Part shown: piece after piece, positions 1 through 8,485 of the stretch | Layout of the letters: each line of letters begins with the position of its first letter | Position numbering within the stretch: the stretch's first letter is position 1 | From: Lonsdalea britannica | GTDB taxonomy: Bacteria > Pseudomonadota > Gammaproteobacteria > Enterobacterales > Enterobacteriaceae | NCBI RefSeq assembly: GCF_946477055.1 | Contig: NZ_CAMKXG010000009.1 | Span: 1 to 29,847 of the forward strand | Length of the DNA: 29,847 bases | Reading direction: 5' to 3' | Made by a program: the position numbers and the translations under genes | The notes under the pieces: model-generated | The model's input: the letters and a program-made list of their open reading frames with translations, nothing else | The model's database searches: none | What the model was told of the DNA's origin: nothing

Positions 1-1315
1 CGAGCAGGTAGATCATCACCAGATTCACCGGCTCGAGCATGGCAAAAGGCGACCACAGCGCGAGCAACGTGATCGCGGCGCACAGGGCAACCGCCAGCGC
101 ACAGCCGTACAGCTGACGCCGCCATTTCTCCGTGAGACTCCGGTTGTCTTCAGGTTTGACCAGCGGCGGAGAAGGGGCATCCTGAACGGAAACCACCACC
201 AGATCGAGGTCGGGTCCCAATAATCCCAGTTTCTCGGCGAAGCGCGCCCGACGCCAGCGTCCCCATCGGCGATCGGGGTGACGCCCGATCACGATTTTTC
301 CCAGATTGTGCTCGCGCGCATAACGGAGGATGGCGTTTTCTACGGAGGGATCGGACAAGGTGGCCGTTTCGGCGCCCAAATCCTGCGCCAGCTTCAGCGC
401 GCGCAAAATGGCCCGGCGGCGCGTTTCAGGCAGTCTGTGTAGCTGGGGCGTTTCCACGTACACCGCATGCCAGACGCCGCCCAGCCGTGCCGCCAAGCGG
501 GCGGCGGTGCGCACCAGTTTTTCGTTACCCGCGTCCTGACCGATGCACAGCAGAATCGCGTCGCGGGTGTGCCATACGCGTTCGTTGCCTTGAAGATCGC
601 GCATCTCTCGCACCTGGTCATCCACGCGGTCAGCCAGCCGACGCAGGGCCAGCTCACGCAGCGCGACGAGATTGCCTTTGCGGAAGAAGTGCTCGATGGC
701 GCGCTCCGCCTGTTGCGGAAGATACACCTTGCCTTCATGCAGGCGCTGGCGCAGGTCGTCCGGCGGCAAATCCACCAGCACGACTTCGTCCGCGTCGTCG
801 AAGAACGGATCGGGGAGGGTTTCGCGCACGCGAATACCGGTTATTCCGCCCACGACATCATTGAGACTTTCGAGATGCTGCACGTTGACCGTCGTGAAGA
901 CATCGATCCCTGCGTCTAGCAACTCCTGCACATCCTGCCAACGCTTAGGGTGGCGGCTGCCGCGCAGGTTGCTGTGCGCCAGTTCGTCCACGAGGATCAG
1001 CGCGGGTCCGCGAGCCAGAGCCGCATCCAGATCGAACTCCTCATGCTCTCTGCCCGCCGCGCCGATTTTCTTCCCAGGCAGTAGCGGTAACCCCGCTAAC
1101 TGGGCGAGGGTCTCCGCGCGTCCGTGGGTTTCCACCACGCCGACCAGCACATCCAGCCCTTGCTCCTTGAGACGTCGCGCTTCTTGCAGCATCGCGTAGG
1201 TTTTCCCTACGCCCGCGCTGGCGCCAAAAAAAATCTTCAGTTTGCCCCGGGGGGAGTCTCCAAGCTGGGACAGCAACGTATCCGGGTCGGGACGACGCGG
1301 TTCCTCGTGGGTCAT
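1..1315 (-). CDS. kdpD: Sensor histidine kinase KdpD, N-terminal part (cut by window edge)
   Basis: Membrane sensor kinase that responds to low potassium or turgor and phosphorylates KdpE. The reverse strand reads open from an ATG at 1315 to the window edge, about 438 codons of a family usually near 890 aa. The ATG is preceded by AAGGA at a good distance. The protein begins MTHEEPRRPDPDTLL. It carries a Walker A motif GASAGVGKT (residues 31-39), the KdpD signatures VVETHGR, DELAHSN and FTTVNVQHLESLNDVV, a Usp-like domain at about 250-370, and the first membrane segment from about residue 400. The kinase core lies outside the window. In E. coli kdpD follows kdpFABC; here the 301 nt upstream hold no kdpC and the next gene is divergent ybfA. 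No frameshift is seen in the visible part. The identity is certain; what it now controls is unknown. Confidence 0.96.
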   Translation of the reverse strand, partial: MTHEEPRRPDPDTLLSQLGDSPRGKLKIFFGASAGVGKTYAMLQEARRLKEQGLDVLVGVVETHGRAETLAQLAGLPLLPGKKIGAAGREHEEFDLDAALARGPALILVDELAHSNLRGSRHPKRWQDVQELLDAGIDVFTTVNVQHLESLNDVVGGITGIRVRETLPDPFFDDADEVVLVDLPPDDLRQRLHEGKVYLPQQAERAIEHFFRKGNLVALRELALRRLADRVDDQVREMRDLQGNERVWHTRDAILLCIGQDAGNEKLVRTAARLAARLGGVWHAVYVETPQLHRLPETRRRAILRALKLAQDLGAETATLSDPSVENAILRYAREHNLGKIVIGRHPDRRWGRWRRARFAEKLGLLGPDLDLVVVSVQDAPSPPLVKPEDNRSLTEKWRRQLYGCALAVALCAAITLLALWSPFAMLEPVNLVMIYLL

Positions 1316-1616
1316 GAACGGTCCTTATCGCAAGGGCTGAGTGAATCATCGGTTGGGTCTTACAGTAATACATGAGCGGCTGCGTTACCGCCAGAGTCCG
1401 GCGTCTCCTGTGTGTATTTCGCACCCGCGCGAGCGCGGGGAAGGGCAACGACGACGGTTTTTCCCTGATGAATTTTTCGGATAAATACGACCCGGTTTTT
1501 CTGGTCGGATGAGTGGCTAACCGGACGCAAAGGGGGTAAAGTTTTATCCTGCTGCAGTCACTCGTTTATCACTTGCGGGAGTGCTTCCCGCGCATCTTAT
1601 TATTCGGAGGATGGTC
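1316..1616. other. kdpD/ybfA divergent intergenic region
   Basis: This 301-nt gap separates divergent kdpD and ybfA. In E. coli the corresponding interval holds kdpFABC. I read the reverse strand directly upstream of kdpD in three frames and saw no KdpC C-terminus. Two compact inverted repeats are present: CCCGCG/CGCGGG around a CGAG loop (1424-1439) and GCGGGA/TCCCGC around GTGCT (1575-1591). On the reverse strand 1521-1550 has an A/T-rich then C-rich block that vaguely recalls the E. coli KdpE operator, but the resemblance is too weak to call. No clear sigma70 promoter was recognised for either gene. Confidence 0.5.
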
Positions 1617-1817
1617 ATGTCATACGCTTACCCGCTCCACCGTATCGTTCTGCGCCGCAGCGCGGTCGTGCTTATTGGTCTGCTGGCGTTGCCGGTGATG
1701 TTGTTTCGACGCGATCGCGCCCGTTTCTACAGCTATCTGCACCGAGTATGGTTAAAAACCAGCGACGAACCGGTGTGGCACATGCAGTCAGAACACGCCG
1801 CCGGTCACTTTTATTGA
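1617..1817 (+). CDS. ybfA: Small membrane-associated protein YbfA
   Basis: A 66-aa protein of unknown function that closely matches E. coli YbfA (68 aa), above all in the shared stretch [18 protein letters not shown] and the ending GHFY. One hydrophobic segment (about residues 16-27, [12 protein letters not shown]) is followed by an RRDR cluster, which suggests a single-pass inner-membrane protein with a basic, aromatic-rich tail. The ATG at 1617 is chosen because GGAGG at 1606-1610 lies 6 nt before it; the in-frame ATG at 1611 abuts the Shine-Dalgarno and is unlikely. In E. coli ybfA is divergent from kdpF; here it is divergent from kdpD. No biochemical role is known to me. Confidence 0.9.
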   Translation: MSYAYPLHRIVLRRSAVVLIGLLALPVMLFRRDRARFYSYLHRVWLKTSDEPVWHMQSEHAAGHFY

Positions 1818-1904
1818 GCGCAAGGCCTGCGACCCCGCTTTCCTCTCGTCTCCTTCGCGTCTGAAATCGTCAGGCGCGACGGCATGATTTTCCTCATCTT
1901 TCTC

Positions 1905-1931
1905 CTGACCCGCTTATAAATCCGCTATGCT
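1905..1931 (+). promoter_or_regulatory. Possible promoter for ybgA-phrB
   Basis: A CTGACC hexamer (1905-1910) and TATGCT (1926-1931) resemble -35 and -10 elements, but the 15-bp spacer is short. The location, about 35 nt before the ybgA start and after the ybfA end, is right for a promoter. This is only a candidate. Confidence 0.3.
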
Positions 1932-1965
1932 ATTGAGATAGCCATTTCTTTTGATGAGGCACCTC

Positions 1966-2925
1966 ATGTCGAACTCGTTAATTCCCGTTGGCATAAGCGC
2001 CTGCCTGCTGGGAAATCAGGTCCGTTTCGATGGCGGACACAAGCGTTTTGGGTTTGCTGCGGACCAACTCACCCCCTATTTCAGCTTTGAGCCAATATGC
2101 CCTGAGATCGCGGTCGGGCTGCCGACGCCGCGCCCGGCGCTACGTCTGGTCAAGAATGAACACGATGAGATCGCGTTGCGCGCCAGCAATGGCAGCGATC
2201 TGGACGTCACCGAAGACATGCACGCCTTCTCGGCGAGCAAGGTGAGCGAACTGGGTCATCTGTGCGGCTATATCGTCTGCGCCAAATCCCCCAGTTGCGG
2301 CATGGAACGCGTACGCGTGTATGACGCCGATCAGAAAAATGCGCGGCGAAGCGGCGTCGGTCTTTTTACCGAACATCTGACGAAGGCCATGCCGTGGTTG
2401 CCTGTCGAAGAAAACGGCCGTCTGAATGACGCGGTGCTGCGTGAGAATTTCATCGAGCGGGTTTTCGCGCTGCATGAGTTAAATCAGCTGTGGCAGCAGG
2501 GGCTGACCCGTGGGCGGCTGATGGCGTTTCACAGCCGTTACAAGCTGCTGTTGTTGGCGCACTCCCAGCCGGAATATCGCACGTTGGGACGCTTCGTCGC
2601 CACGATGGATCAGTGGGAGTCTCTCGAGGCGTTCGCTGCGGAATACCGTCTGCGCTTGATGTCGCTGCTCTCGAATCCGGCGACCCGCCGCAATCACACC
2701 AACGTGCTCATGCATGTGCAGGGCTATTTCCGCAATCAGCTCAATACCTCGCAGCGTCAGGAGCTGACCCAGCTGATCGATCGCTATCGTCAAGGGGTGC
2801 AGCCGCTGCTCGCGCCGATTACGCTCCTGCGCCACTATCTGTCCGAATATCCGGACGATTATCTCGAACAGCAGCGCTATTTCTCGCCGTATCCCGAAGC
2901 GTTGCGCTTGCGGTACGGCTACTAG
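1966..2925 (+). CDS. ybgA: YbgA: DUF523 (TudS-like) plus DUF1722 two-domain protein
   Basis: A 319-aa protein with two domains. Residues about 5-150 are DUF523, with ISACLLG (Cys13), PICPEIAVGLPTPR (Cys45) and CAKSPSCGMERVRVY (Cys111). These three cysteines fit the pattern of DUF523 enzymes such as thiouracil desulfidase TudS, which holds a [4Fe-4S] cluster. Residues about 180-310 are DUF1722 (RLMAFHSRYKLLLLAHSQ...). E. coli YbgA is only about 169 aa and has the second domain alone, so this is the longer fused form. The ATG at 1966 follows GAGG closely; an upstream in-frame TTG at 1951 is disfavoured. phrB starts 22 nt downstream, so the two are probably co-transcribed, which hints at nucleobase or DNA repair. 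The function remains unproven. Confidence 0.88.
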   Translation: MSNSLIPVGISACLLGNQVRFDGGHKRFGFAADQLTPYFSFEPICPEIAVGLPTPRPALRLVKNEHDEIALRASNGSDLDVTEDMHAFSASKVSELGHLCGYIVCAKSPSCGMERVRVYDADQKNARRSGVGLFTEHLTKAMPWLPVEENGRLNDAVLRENFIERVFALHELNQLWQQGLTRGRLMAFHSRYKLLLLAHSQPEYRTLGRFVATMDQWESLEAFAAEYRLRLMSLLSNPATRRNHTNVLMHVQGYFRNQLNTSQRQELTQLIDRYRQGVQPLLAPITLLRHYLSEYPDDYLEQQRYFSPYPEALRLRYGY

Positions 2926-2947
2926 TTTTTTGTCACAAGGACTTATT

Positions 2948-4372
2948 ATGACTACGCATTTGGTCTGGTTCCGCCACGATTTACGCATCAGCGACAATCT
3001 CGCGCTCCACGCCGCCTGTCAGGATAAAAAAGCCCGTGTGATCGGGCTGTTTATCGCCACGCCCCGCCAGTGGGCTAACCATGAGATGGCCGAACGTCAG
3101 GCCGCGTTTATGTTCGAAAACCTACAGCGGCTCCAGCAGTCTCTGCACGATAAAGGCATCCCGCTTTACTACCAGCAGTGCGGCGACTTTAACGACAGCG
3201 TCGATGTACTGGCCGAGTTTTGCCAGCAGGAGCAGGTGACGAACCTGTTCTACAACTATCAGTACGAGCTGAATGAACGCCAGCGTGACCGAAAGATGGA
3301 GCAGGCGCTGGATGGCAAGGTCGTTTGTCAGGGCTTCGATGACAGCCTGCTGTTACCCCCCGGCAGCGTCATGACGGGCGACGGTAAGATGTATCGCGTC
3401 TTTACTCCGTTCAGTAAGGCGTTCGTTAAGCGGTTGCAGCAGAGCGAAACCGCCTGCGTGCCAGCCCCAGCTTCACGCGGCAAGATGACGGATGATGTCC
3501 CGCCGGTGAAGCCATTTGACTACCCGTCAACCTCGGTGTCCGACGATTTCCCGGCCGGAGAAGAGGCCGCGCAGCAGCGGTTGCGCCAGTTCTGTCGCCA
3601 GAAGGCCGACAGCTATGCTTCCCAGCGCGATATCCCCGCCGCGCCCGGCACCAGCCAACTGTCGCCGTATCTGGCGATCGGCGTCATCTCACCGCGGCAG
3701 TGTCTCGAAGGGCTTCTCGCCGAGTATCCCGATACGCTGCGTCAGCCTGACAGCAGCGCCTTTGTGTGGTTTAACGAACTGATCTGGCGAGAATTCTATC
3801 GTCACCTGATGGTTTATAGCCCCGAGCTGTGCCGCCATCAGCCATTTATTGCATGGACGAAGCAGGTCGAGTGGCGGGACGATCCCAAGGGGCTCAAAGC
3901 CTGGCAGGAGGGCCGCACCGGCTATCCCATCGTGGACGCGGGCATGCGTCAGCTAAACCACACCGGCTGGATGCATAACCGGCTGCGTATGATCTGCGCC
4001 AGCTTCCTCATTAAGGATCTGCTGATTGACTGGCGTGAGGGAGAGCGGTATTTCATGAGCCAACTGGTGGACGGCGATCTGGCCGCCAACAACGGCGGCT
4101 GGCAGTGGGCCGCGTCGACCGGGACCGACTCTGCGCCTTACTTCCGCATATTCAATCCGACCACGCAGGGTGAACGCTTCGACCCGGACGGCGATTTTAT
4201 CCGGCATTGGGTGCCGGAGCTGGCGAAAGTACCCGGCAAGTCGATCCACAACCCGCAGCGGTGGGCGGAACAGCAGGGGCATAAGCTCGATTACCCGGCG
4301 CCTATCGTCGACCATAAACAGGCGAGAACCCGCACGCTGGCGGCGTTCGAGGCTGCAAAAAACAAACAATAA
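2948..4372 (+). CDS. phrB: Deoxyribodipyrimidine photolyase
   Basis: Light-driven repair enzyme that splits cyclobutane pyrimidine dimers using FADH- and a folate antenna. At 474 aa it is close to E. coli PhrB (472). It opens MTTHLVWFRHDLRISDN, the N-terminal antenna-domain signature, and the C-terminal FAD domain contains WFNELIWREFYRHL, GYPIVDAGMRQLNHTGWMHNRLRM and the motif DLAANNGGWQWAASTGTD. Tryptophans at the expected electron-transfer positions are visible in these motifs. The ATG at 2948 is preceded by AAGGA with a 6-nt spacer; an in-frame GTG at 2930 adds six residues not found in the family. It lies directly behind ybgA, as in E. coli, and probably shares its transcript. Confidence 0.97.
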   Translation: MTTHLVWFRHDLRISDNLALHAACQDKKARVIGLFIATPRQWANHEMAERQAAFMFENLQRLQQSLHDKGIPLYYQQCGDFNDSVDVLAEFCQQEQVTNLFYNYQYELNERQRDRKMEQALDGKVVCQGFDDSLLLPPGSVMTGDGKMYRVFTPFSKAFVKRLQQSETACVPAPASRGKMTDDVPPVKPFDYPSTSVSDDFPAGEEAAQQRLRQFCRQKADSYASQRDIPAAPGTSQLSPYLAIGVISPRQCLEGLLAEYPDTLRQPDSSAFVWFNELIWREFYRHLMVYSPELCRHQPFIAWTKQVEWRDDPKGLKAWQEGRTGYPIVDAGMRQLNHTGWMHNRLRMICASFLIKDLLIDWREGERYFMSQLVDGDLAANNGGWQWAASTGTDSAPYFRIFNPTTQGERFDPDGDFIRHWVPELAKVPGKSIHNPQRWAEQQGHKLDYPAPIVDHKQARTRTLAAFEAAKNKQ

Positions 4373-4395
4373 AAGATCAGGGAGCCGTTTTACCT

Positions 4396-5139
4396 ATGCG
4401 TAATACCGAACTGGAAACCGTCATTGACCGATTTCTGAATGTATCTTCTTTTTCCGACTATGCCCCGAATGGGTTGCAGGTCGAAGGCCGCAGCGACGTG
4501 AAACGTATCGTCACTGGGGTGACCGCCTGTCAGGCGTTGCTGGATGCCGCCGTGGCGCAGCAGGCTGATGCGGTGCTGGTGCATCACGGCTACTTTTGGA
4601 AAAGCGAGCCAGCGGTGATTCGCGGTATGAAACGTCGGCGTTTGAAAACGCTGTTGGCCAACGACATCAATCTGTACGGCTATCACCTGCCGCTGGATGC
4701 GCACCCTGAGATCGGCAACAACGCCTGTCTGGCGAAGATGCTGAATATCACGCCGTTGGGCGAGATTGAATCGCTGCTGCCTTATGGCGAGCTGCAACAG
4801 CCGCAGAGCGGCGATGAACTGCGCCACCAGTTGGAAGAGGCGTTAGGTCGTTCGGTGCTGCACTGCGGCGATCATGCTCCGGCGATGATCAAACGCGTGG
4901 CCTGGTGTACCGGCGGCGGGCAAGGGTTTATCGATCAGGCCGCTGATTTCGGCGTGGATGCGTTTATTACCGGTGAAGTGTCCGAAAAGACGGTGCATAC
5001 CGCGCGAGAAATGGGGCTTCACTTCTATGCCGCAGGGCATCACGCCACGGAAAGAGCCGGAATTCGCGCGCTGGGCGAGTGGCTGGCGCAGCAGCATGGC
5101 TTTGACGTGACCTTTATCGATATTCCCAACCCGGCCTAA
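4396..5139 (+). CDS. ybgI: Nif3-like metal-binding hydrolase YbgI
   Basis: A 247-aa member of the DUF34/Nif3 family, the same length as E. coli YbgI, which forms a toroidal hexamer with a dinuclear metal site. Metal-ligand signatures are present: VLVHHGYFW (His-His) near residue 63, [18 protein letters not shown] near residue 97, and C-terminal [21 protein letters not shown]. Annotations elsewhere call such proteins GTP cyclohydrolase I type 2 or NIF3, but the substrate is not settled. The start at 4396 has AGGGAG upstream. It is 23 nt after phrB and 76 nt before pxpB, so it may be transcribed with either group; in E. coli it groups with the pxp-nei genes. Confidence 0.93.
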   Translation: MRNTELETVIDRFLNVSSFSDYAPNGLQVEGRSDVKRIVTGVTACQALLDAAVAQQADAVLVHHGYFWKSEPAVIRGMKRRRLKTLLANDINLYGYHLPLDAHPEIGNNACLAKMLNITPLGEIESLLPYGELQQPQSGDELRHQLEEALGRSVLHCGDHAPAMIKRVAWCTGGGQGFIDQAADFGVDAFITGEVSEKTVHTAREMGLHFYAAGHHATERAGIRALGEWLAQQHGFDVTFIDIPNPA

Positions 5140-5215
5140 TGGACCGTCGTCGCTGGGGATGAGGCTGGGCGACGGCGATGCGGCGCCACAGCGGACGTTT
5201 TCTGGGGAGGTAAGG

Positions 5216-5872
5216 ATGCAACAGGTTCGCTGTTATCTGCTGGGCGAAAGTGCGGTGGTGCTCGAGTTGGCGCCCCCGGTTTCGCTGCAAAGTCAGCAAC
5301 GTATCTGGGCCCTCGCGGAGCGCTTGCGCGGGGAAAGCGGGGTGGAAGAAGTCATCCCCGGCATGAATAATCTGACGGTGATTCTGGCGCAGCCGGTGTT
5401 TGCGCCGACGGCCGTATTAGCCCAGCTTCGTCATGCCTGGGATGAGAGCGCGGCGCAGCCTCAGGCTTCACGCGACATCGACATTCCGGTGATCTACGGC
5501 GGGACGCACGGGCCGGATCTGGCGCATGTCGCGGCACACTGTGGTATGACGCCGCGTCAGGTCGTTGAGTGTCATGCCGCCACGCGCTACACCGTTTACT
5601 TCATCGGTTTTCAGCCAGGCTTCGCCTATCTGGGCGATCTGGATGTGCGGCTGCATACCCCGCGTCGCGCAGAACCTCGTGTGAAAGTGCCTGTCGGTTC
5701 CGTCGGTATTGGCGGGCATCAGACCGGTATTTATCCTCTATCGACTCCCGGCGGTTGGCAACTGATTGGCCGTACCGAACTTTCGCTGTTCACGCCTGAA
5801 TCGACGCCGCCGACGTTGCTGCGTCCGGGCGATCGGGTTCGCTTCGTTCCACAGCGGGAGGGACTATGCTGA
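5216..5872 (+). CDS. pxpB: 5-oxoprolinase subunit PxpB
   Basis: Subunit of the bacterial ATP-dependent 5-oxoprolinase PxpABC, which opens pyroglutamate (5-oxoproline, a damage product of glutamine and glutamate) to glutamate. At 218 aa it equals E. coli PxpB (YbgJ). The KipI/allophanate-hydrolase subunit 1 fold is indicated by [41 protein letters not shown] and [29 protein letters not shown]. The ATG at 5216 has GGAGG at 5206-5210; an earlier in-frame ATG at 5159 would add 19 residues absent from the family and lacks support. Its stop overlaps the pxpC start by 7 nt, a sign of translational coupling. Confidence 0.95.
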   Translation: MQQVRCYLLGESAVVLELAPPVSLQSQQRIWALAERLRGESGVEEVIPGMNNLTVILAQPVFAPTAVLAQLRHAWDESAAQPQASRDIDIPVIYGGTHGPDLAHVAAHCGMTPRQVVECHAATRYTVYFIGFQPGFAYLGDLDVRLHTPRRAEPRVKVPVGSVGIGGHQTGIYPLSTPGGWQLIGRTELSLFTPESTPPTLLRPGDRVRFVPQREGLC

Positions 5873-6795
5873 CGATAATTCGGGCGGGTTTACAAACCAC
5901 GGTTCAGGATGCGGGTCGTTTCGGCTATCGCCAGTTCGGCATCGGTCAATGCGGCGCGTTGGATGTGCCTGCGCTGAGCATCGCTAACCTGCTGGTCGGC
6001 AACGCGGCCGATACGGCCGCGCTGGAAATTACGCTCGGCCAGTTTACGGCCAAATTCAACCGCCGATGCTGGATCGCGCTGAGTGGGGCGGATGCTCGCG
6101 CGGAGCTGGACGGTCAAACGCTGTGGACCGGGTGGCGCTATCCGGTGGAACCGGGACAGACGCTGCATCTGGGGATGCCGCGGCACGGTATGCGCAGCTA
6201 TCTGGCGATTTCCGGCGGCATTGATGTGCCTGAGGTGTTGGGCTCGCGAAGCACCGATCTCAAAGCGGCATTCGGCGGCTTGGCGGGACGTCCGCTGGCT
6301 GACGGCGATCGCCTGCCATTGGGCGTTTCGCAACGACTACCGGCCAAGCCGGTCGGCATAAAACAGCTGTTGTTCCATAACCGGGTTCGGGTCTTGACGG
6401 GGCCGGAGTATCAGGAGTTCAGCGAAGTCGCGCATGACGAATTTTGGCGCACCGGCTGGCAGTTGAGCCCCCAAAGCAACCGGATGGGATATCGGTTGCA
6501 GGGGCCAGAGCTGGAGCGCGTTTCCCACCGCGAGATATTGTCTCACGGCGTGTTACCAGGGGTGATTCAAGTACCGCACAACGGCAAACCTATCGTCCTG
6601 ATGTCGGACGCTCAGACGACCGGCGGTTATCCGTGCATCGCCAGCGTGATCGCCGCCGATCTTTACCATCTGGCGCAGATCCGTCTGGGAGAATCGGTGC
6701 ATTTCGTTCACTGCTCGCTGTCTGAGGCTCGGCAGGCATGGCTGACTCAACGGCGTTATCTGGAACAACTGGCTTGGAGGCTACATGGTGATTGA
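5866..6795 (+). CDS. pxpC: 5-oxoprolinase subunit PxpC
   Basis: Biotin-dependent-carboxylase-like (KipA/allophanate hydrolase subunit 2) subunit of the PxpABC 5-oxoprolinase. It is 309 aa, against 310 in E. coli. It opens [26 protein letters not shown], the family signature (normally reading GxxTTVQDxGRxG). It also contains [35 protein letters not shown] and the C-terminal [18 protein letters not shown]. It acts with PxpB to form the ATP-using part of the complex. The ATG at 5866 overlaps the end of pxpB, and the gene end overlaps the pxpA start by 11 nt, so the three are read as one translationally coupled unit. Confidence 0.96.
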   Translation: MLTIIRAGLQTTVQDAGRFGYRQFGIGQCGALDVPALSIANLLVGNAADTAALEITLGQFTAKFNRRCWIALSGADARAELDGQTLWTGWRYPVEPGQTLHLGMPRHGMRSYLAISGGIDVPEVLGSRSTDLKAAFGGLAGRPLADGDRLPLGVSQRLPAKPVGIKQLLFHNRVRVLTGPEYQEFSEVAHDEFWRTGWQLSPQSNRMGYRLQGPELERVSHREILSHGVLPGVIQVPHNGKPIVLMSDAQTTGGYPCIASVIAADLYHLAQIRLGESVHFVHCSLSEARQAWLTQRRYLEQLAWRLHGD

Positions 6796-7522
6796 CTTGA
6801 ACGCGGATCTGGGAGAAGGCGGGAAACATGACGAGGCGCTGTTGCAGTTGATTAGCTCAGCCAACATCGCCTGCGGCTTTCATGCGGGCGATGCGCAGAC
6901 GATGCATCGTTCGGTGCGCTCGGCCATCAAATACGGCGTCACCATCGGCGCGCATCCGGGCTATCCCGACCGGGAACATTTCGGCCGCCGGGCCTTGCAG
7001 CTTTCACCCGACGCGGTCTTTGCCCAAGTCGTTTATCAGGTGGGGGCTCTGGCGGCGTTGGTCAAAGCGGAGGGCGCACGCATGTTCCACGTTAAGCCCC
7101 ACGGTATGCTTTACAATCAGGCCGCGAAAGATCCGCAACTGGCGGACGCGATCGCCAGAGCGGTCAAGGTGGTCGATCCCTTGCTGCATCTGGTTGGACT
7201 GGCGGGTAGCGAGCTGATTAACGCCGGAAAACGCTACGGGTTAAAGACGCGCGAGGAAGTGTTCGCCGACCGCAGTTATCAGGCCGACGGCACACTGGTG
7301 CCGCGTGACCAGAGCAGCGCGCTGATCACCAGCGACGAACTGGCGCTGGCACAGACCCTTGAAATGATCCAACGCCAGCGAGTGCGCGCCACCGACGGCA
7401 GTTGGGTGCCGGTGAAAGCCGATACGGTATGCCTGCACGGCGATGGCGACCATGCGCTGCAGTTCGCCAGCAAGTTGCATCACAGTTTCGCGCAGTACGG
7501 CATTCGTATCGCCGCCTGCTGA
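6785..7522 (+). CDS. pxpA: 5-oxoprolinase subunit PxpA (LamB/YcsF family)
   Basis: The LamB/YcsF-family subunit of PxpABC, 245 aa against 244 in E. coli. It starts [12 protein letters not shown], the diagnostic N-terminus (DLNxDLGE). It then shows [67 protein letters not shown] and [10 protein letters not shown], all hallmark blocks of the fold with conserved His, Asp and Lys residues in the putative active site. Its ATG at 6785 is preceded by GGAGG inside the pxpC coding region, so translation is coupled. nei follows after a 28-nt gap. Confidence 0.97.
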   Translation: MVIDLNADLGEGGKHDEALLQLISSANIACGFHAGDAQTMHRSVRSAIKYGVTIGAHPGYPDREHFGRRALQLSPDAVFAQVVYQVGALAALVKAEGARMFHVKPHGMLYNQAAKDPQLADAIARAVKVVDPLLHLVGLAGSELINAGKRYGLKTREEVFADRSYQADGTLVPRDQSSALITSDELALAQTLEMIQRQRVRATDGSWVPVKADTVCLHGDGDHALQFASKLHHSFAQYGIRIAAC

Positions 7523-7550
7523 GGAAAGACTATCAACGGGAGCGGAAGTT

Positions 7551-8342
7551 ATGCCGGAAGGCCCTGAAATCCGCCGTGCGGCGGATACGCTGTCGACGGC
7601 TATCGTCGGGAAAACACTGACCGCCGCCTGGTTTGCGTTTCCCGCATTGAAAATCTACGAACAACGACTGGCAGGGACGCAGGTGACGCAGATTGTGACC
7701 CGAGGCAAGGCCCTGCTGACCTGTTTTTCCAACGATATGGTGCTGTATAGCCACAATCAGCTGTACGGCGTTTGGCGCGTGGGACTTCCCGAAACGTTGC
7801 CGGAAACCAAGCGCGACCTGCGCGTTAGGCTGACGACGGCCGATAGCGCCGTGTCTCTGTATAGCGCGTCGGATATCGACATGCTGACCACGGAGCAACT
7901 GGCGACGCATCCTTTCTTGCAACGCATTGGTCCGGACGTGCTCGATATGACGGTAACGGCTGAACAGGTGCAGGAACGGCTGCTATCGCCCCGTTTCCGC
8001 CGTCGTCAGTTTAGCGGGTTGTTGCTGGATCAGACTTTCCTGGCTGGACTCGGAAACTATCTGCGAGCGGAAATCCTGTGGCAGGCCGAGTTGGCGCCGC
8101 AGCATCGCGCCGCGGATTTGTCGCCAGAACAATTGATGGCCCTCAGTCAGGCTCTGCTGGAGATCCCTCGTTTGTCGTATCGGACGCGCGGCGAAGGGGA
8201 TGAACGACGATATCACGGCGCCGTATTCCGCTTTCGCGTTTTCCATCGCGCCGGTAAACCCTGCGCGCGCTGCGGCCATCTTATTGAGCGCACGGTGCTA
8301 TCGTCGCGACCGTTTTATGGGTGTTCCCATTGCCAACGCTAG
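7551..8342 (+). CDS. nei: Endonuclease VIII (oxidised-pyrimidine DNA glycosylase)
   Basis: Bifunctional DNA glycosylase/AP lyase that removes oxidised pyrimidines such as thymine glycol in base excision repair. It is 263 aa, the same as E. coli Nei. After removal of Met the catalytic Pro and Glu of [12 protein letters not shown] become the N-terminus, and the H2TH region includes [15 protein letters not shown]. The C-terminal zinc finger CARC...CSHC has the C-x2-C-x16-C-x2-C pattern and closes with R. The start at 7551 is fixed by the need for Pro2; a longer in-frame reading from 7443 overlaps pxpA and would bury the catalytic residue. It is last in the ybgI-pxp-nei run and convergent with gltA. 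Confidence 0.97.
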   Translation: MPEGPEIRRAADTLSTAIVGKTLTAAWFAFPALKIYEQRLAGTQVTQIVTRGKALLTCFSNDMVLYSHNQLYGVWRVGLPETLPETKRDLRVRLTTADSAVSLYSASDIDMLTTEQLATHPFLQRIGPDVLDMTVTAEQVQERLLSPRFRRRQFSGLLLDQTFLAGLGNYLRAEILWQAELAPQHRAADLSPEQLMALSQALLEIPRLSYRTRGEGDERRYHGAVFRFRVFHRAGKPCARCGHLIERTVLSSRPFYGCSHCQR

Positions 8343-8442
8343 CGAGGCAAGGCCGAGAGTAGGGACGGAATAGTCGCGCGTGACATTTATCTGACGACGG
8401 TTGTTTGCTGAGAAGCGGAAAGACGAGAAAGAAGAAGAGAAT

Positions 8443-8478
8443 ATCGCCCCGAGCTGAATACCTCCGGCTCGGGGCGAT
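8443..8478 (-). terminator. gltA terminator between convergent nei and gltA
   Basis: A perfect 12-bp inverted repeat, ATCGCCCCGAGC (8443-8454) with GCTCGGGGCGAT (8467-8478), around a 12-nt loop. It begins 8 nt past the gltA stop. On the gltA strand it is followed by a C/U-rich tract (ATTCTCTTCTTCTTT), consistent with intrinsic termination of gltA. It may also stop nei transcripts arriving from the other side, although the U-run is weak in that direction. Confidence 0.78.
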
Positions 8479-8485
8479 GTCTTAA

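Noticed and set aside
467..919. 150-codon plus-strand frame at the left edge
   Set aside because: It is antisense to kdpD, which reads as an unbroken KdpD protein over the same region.
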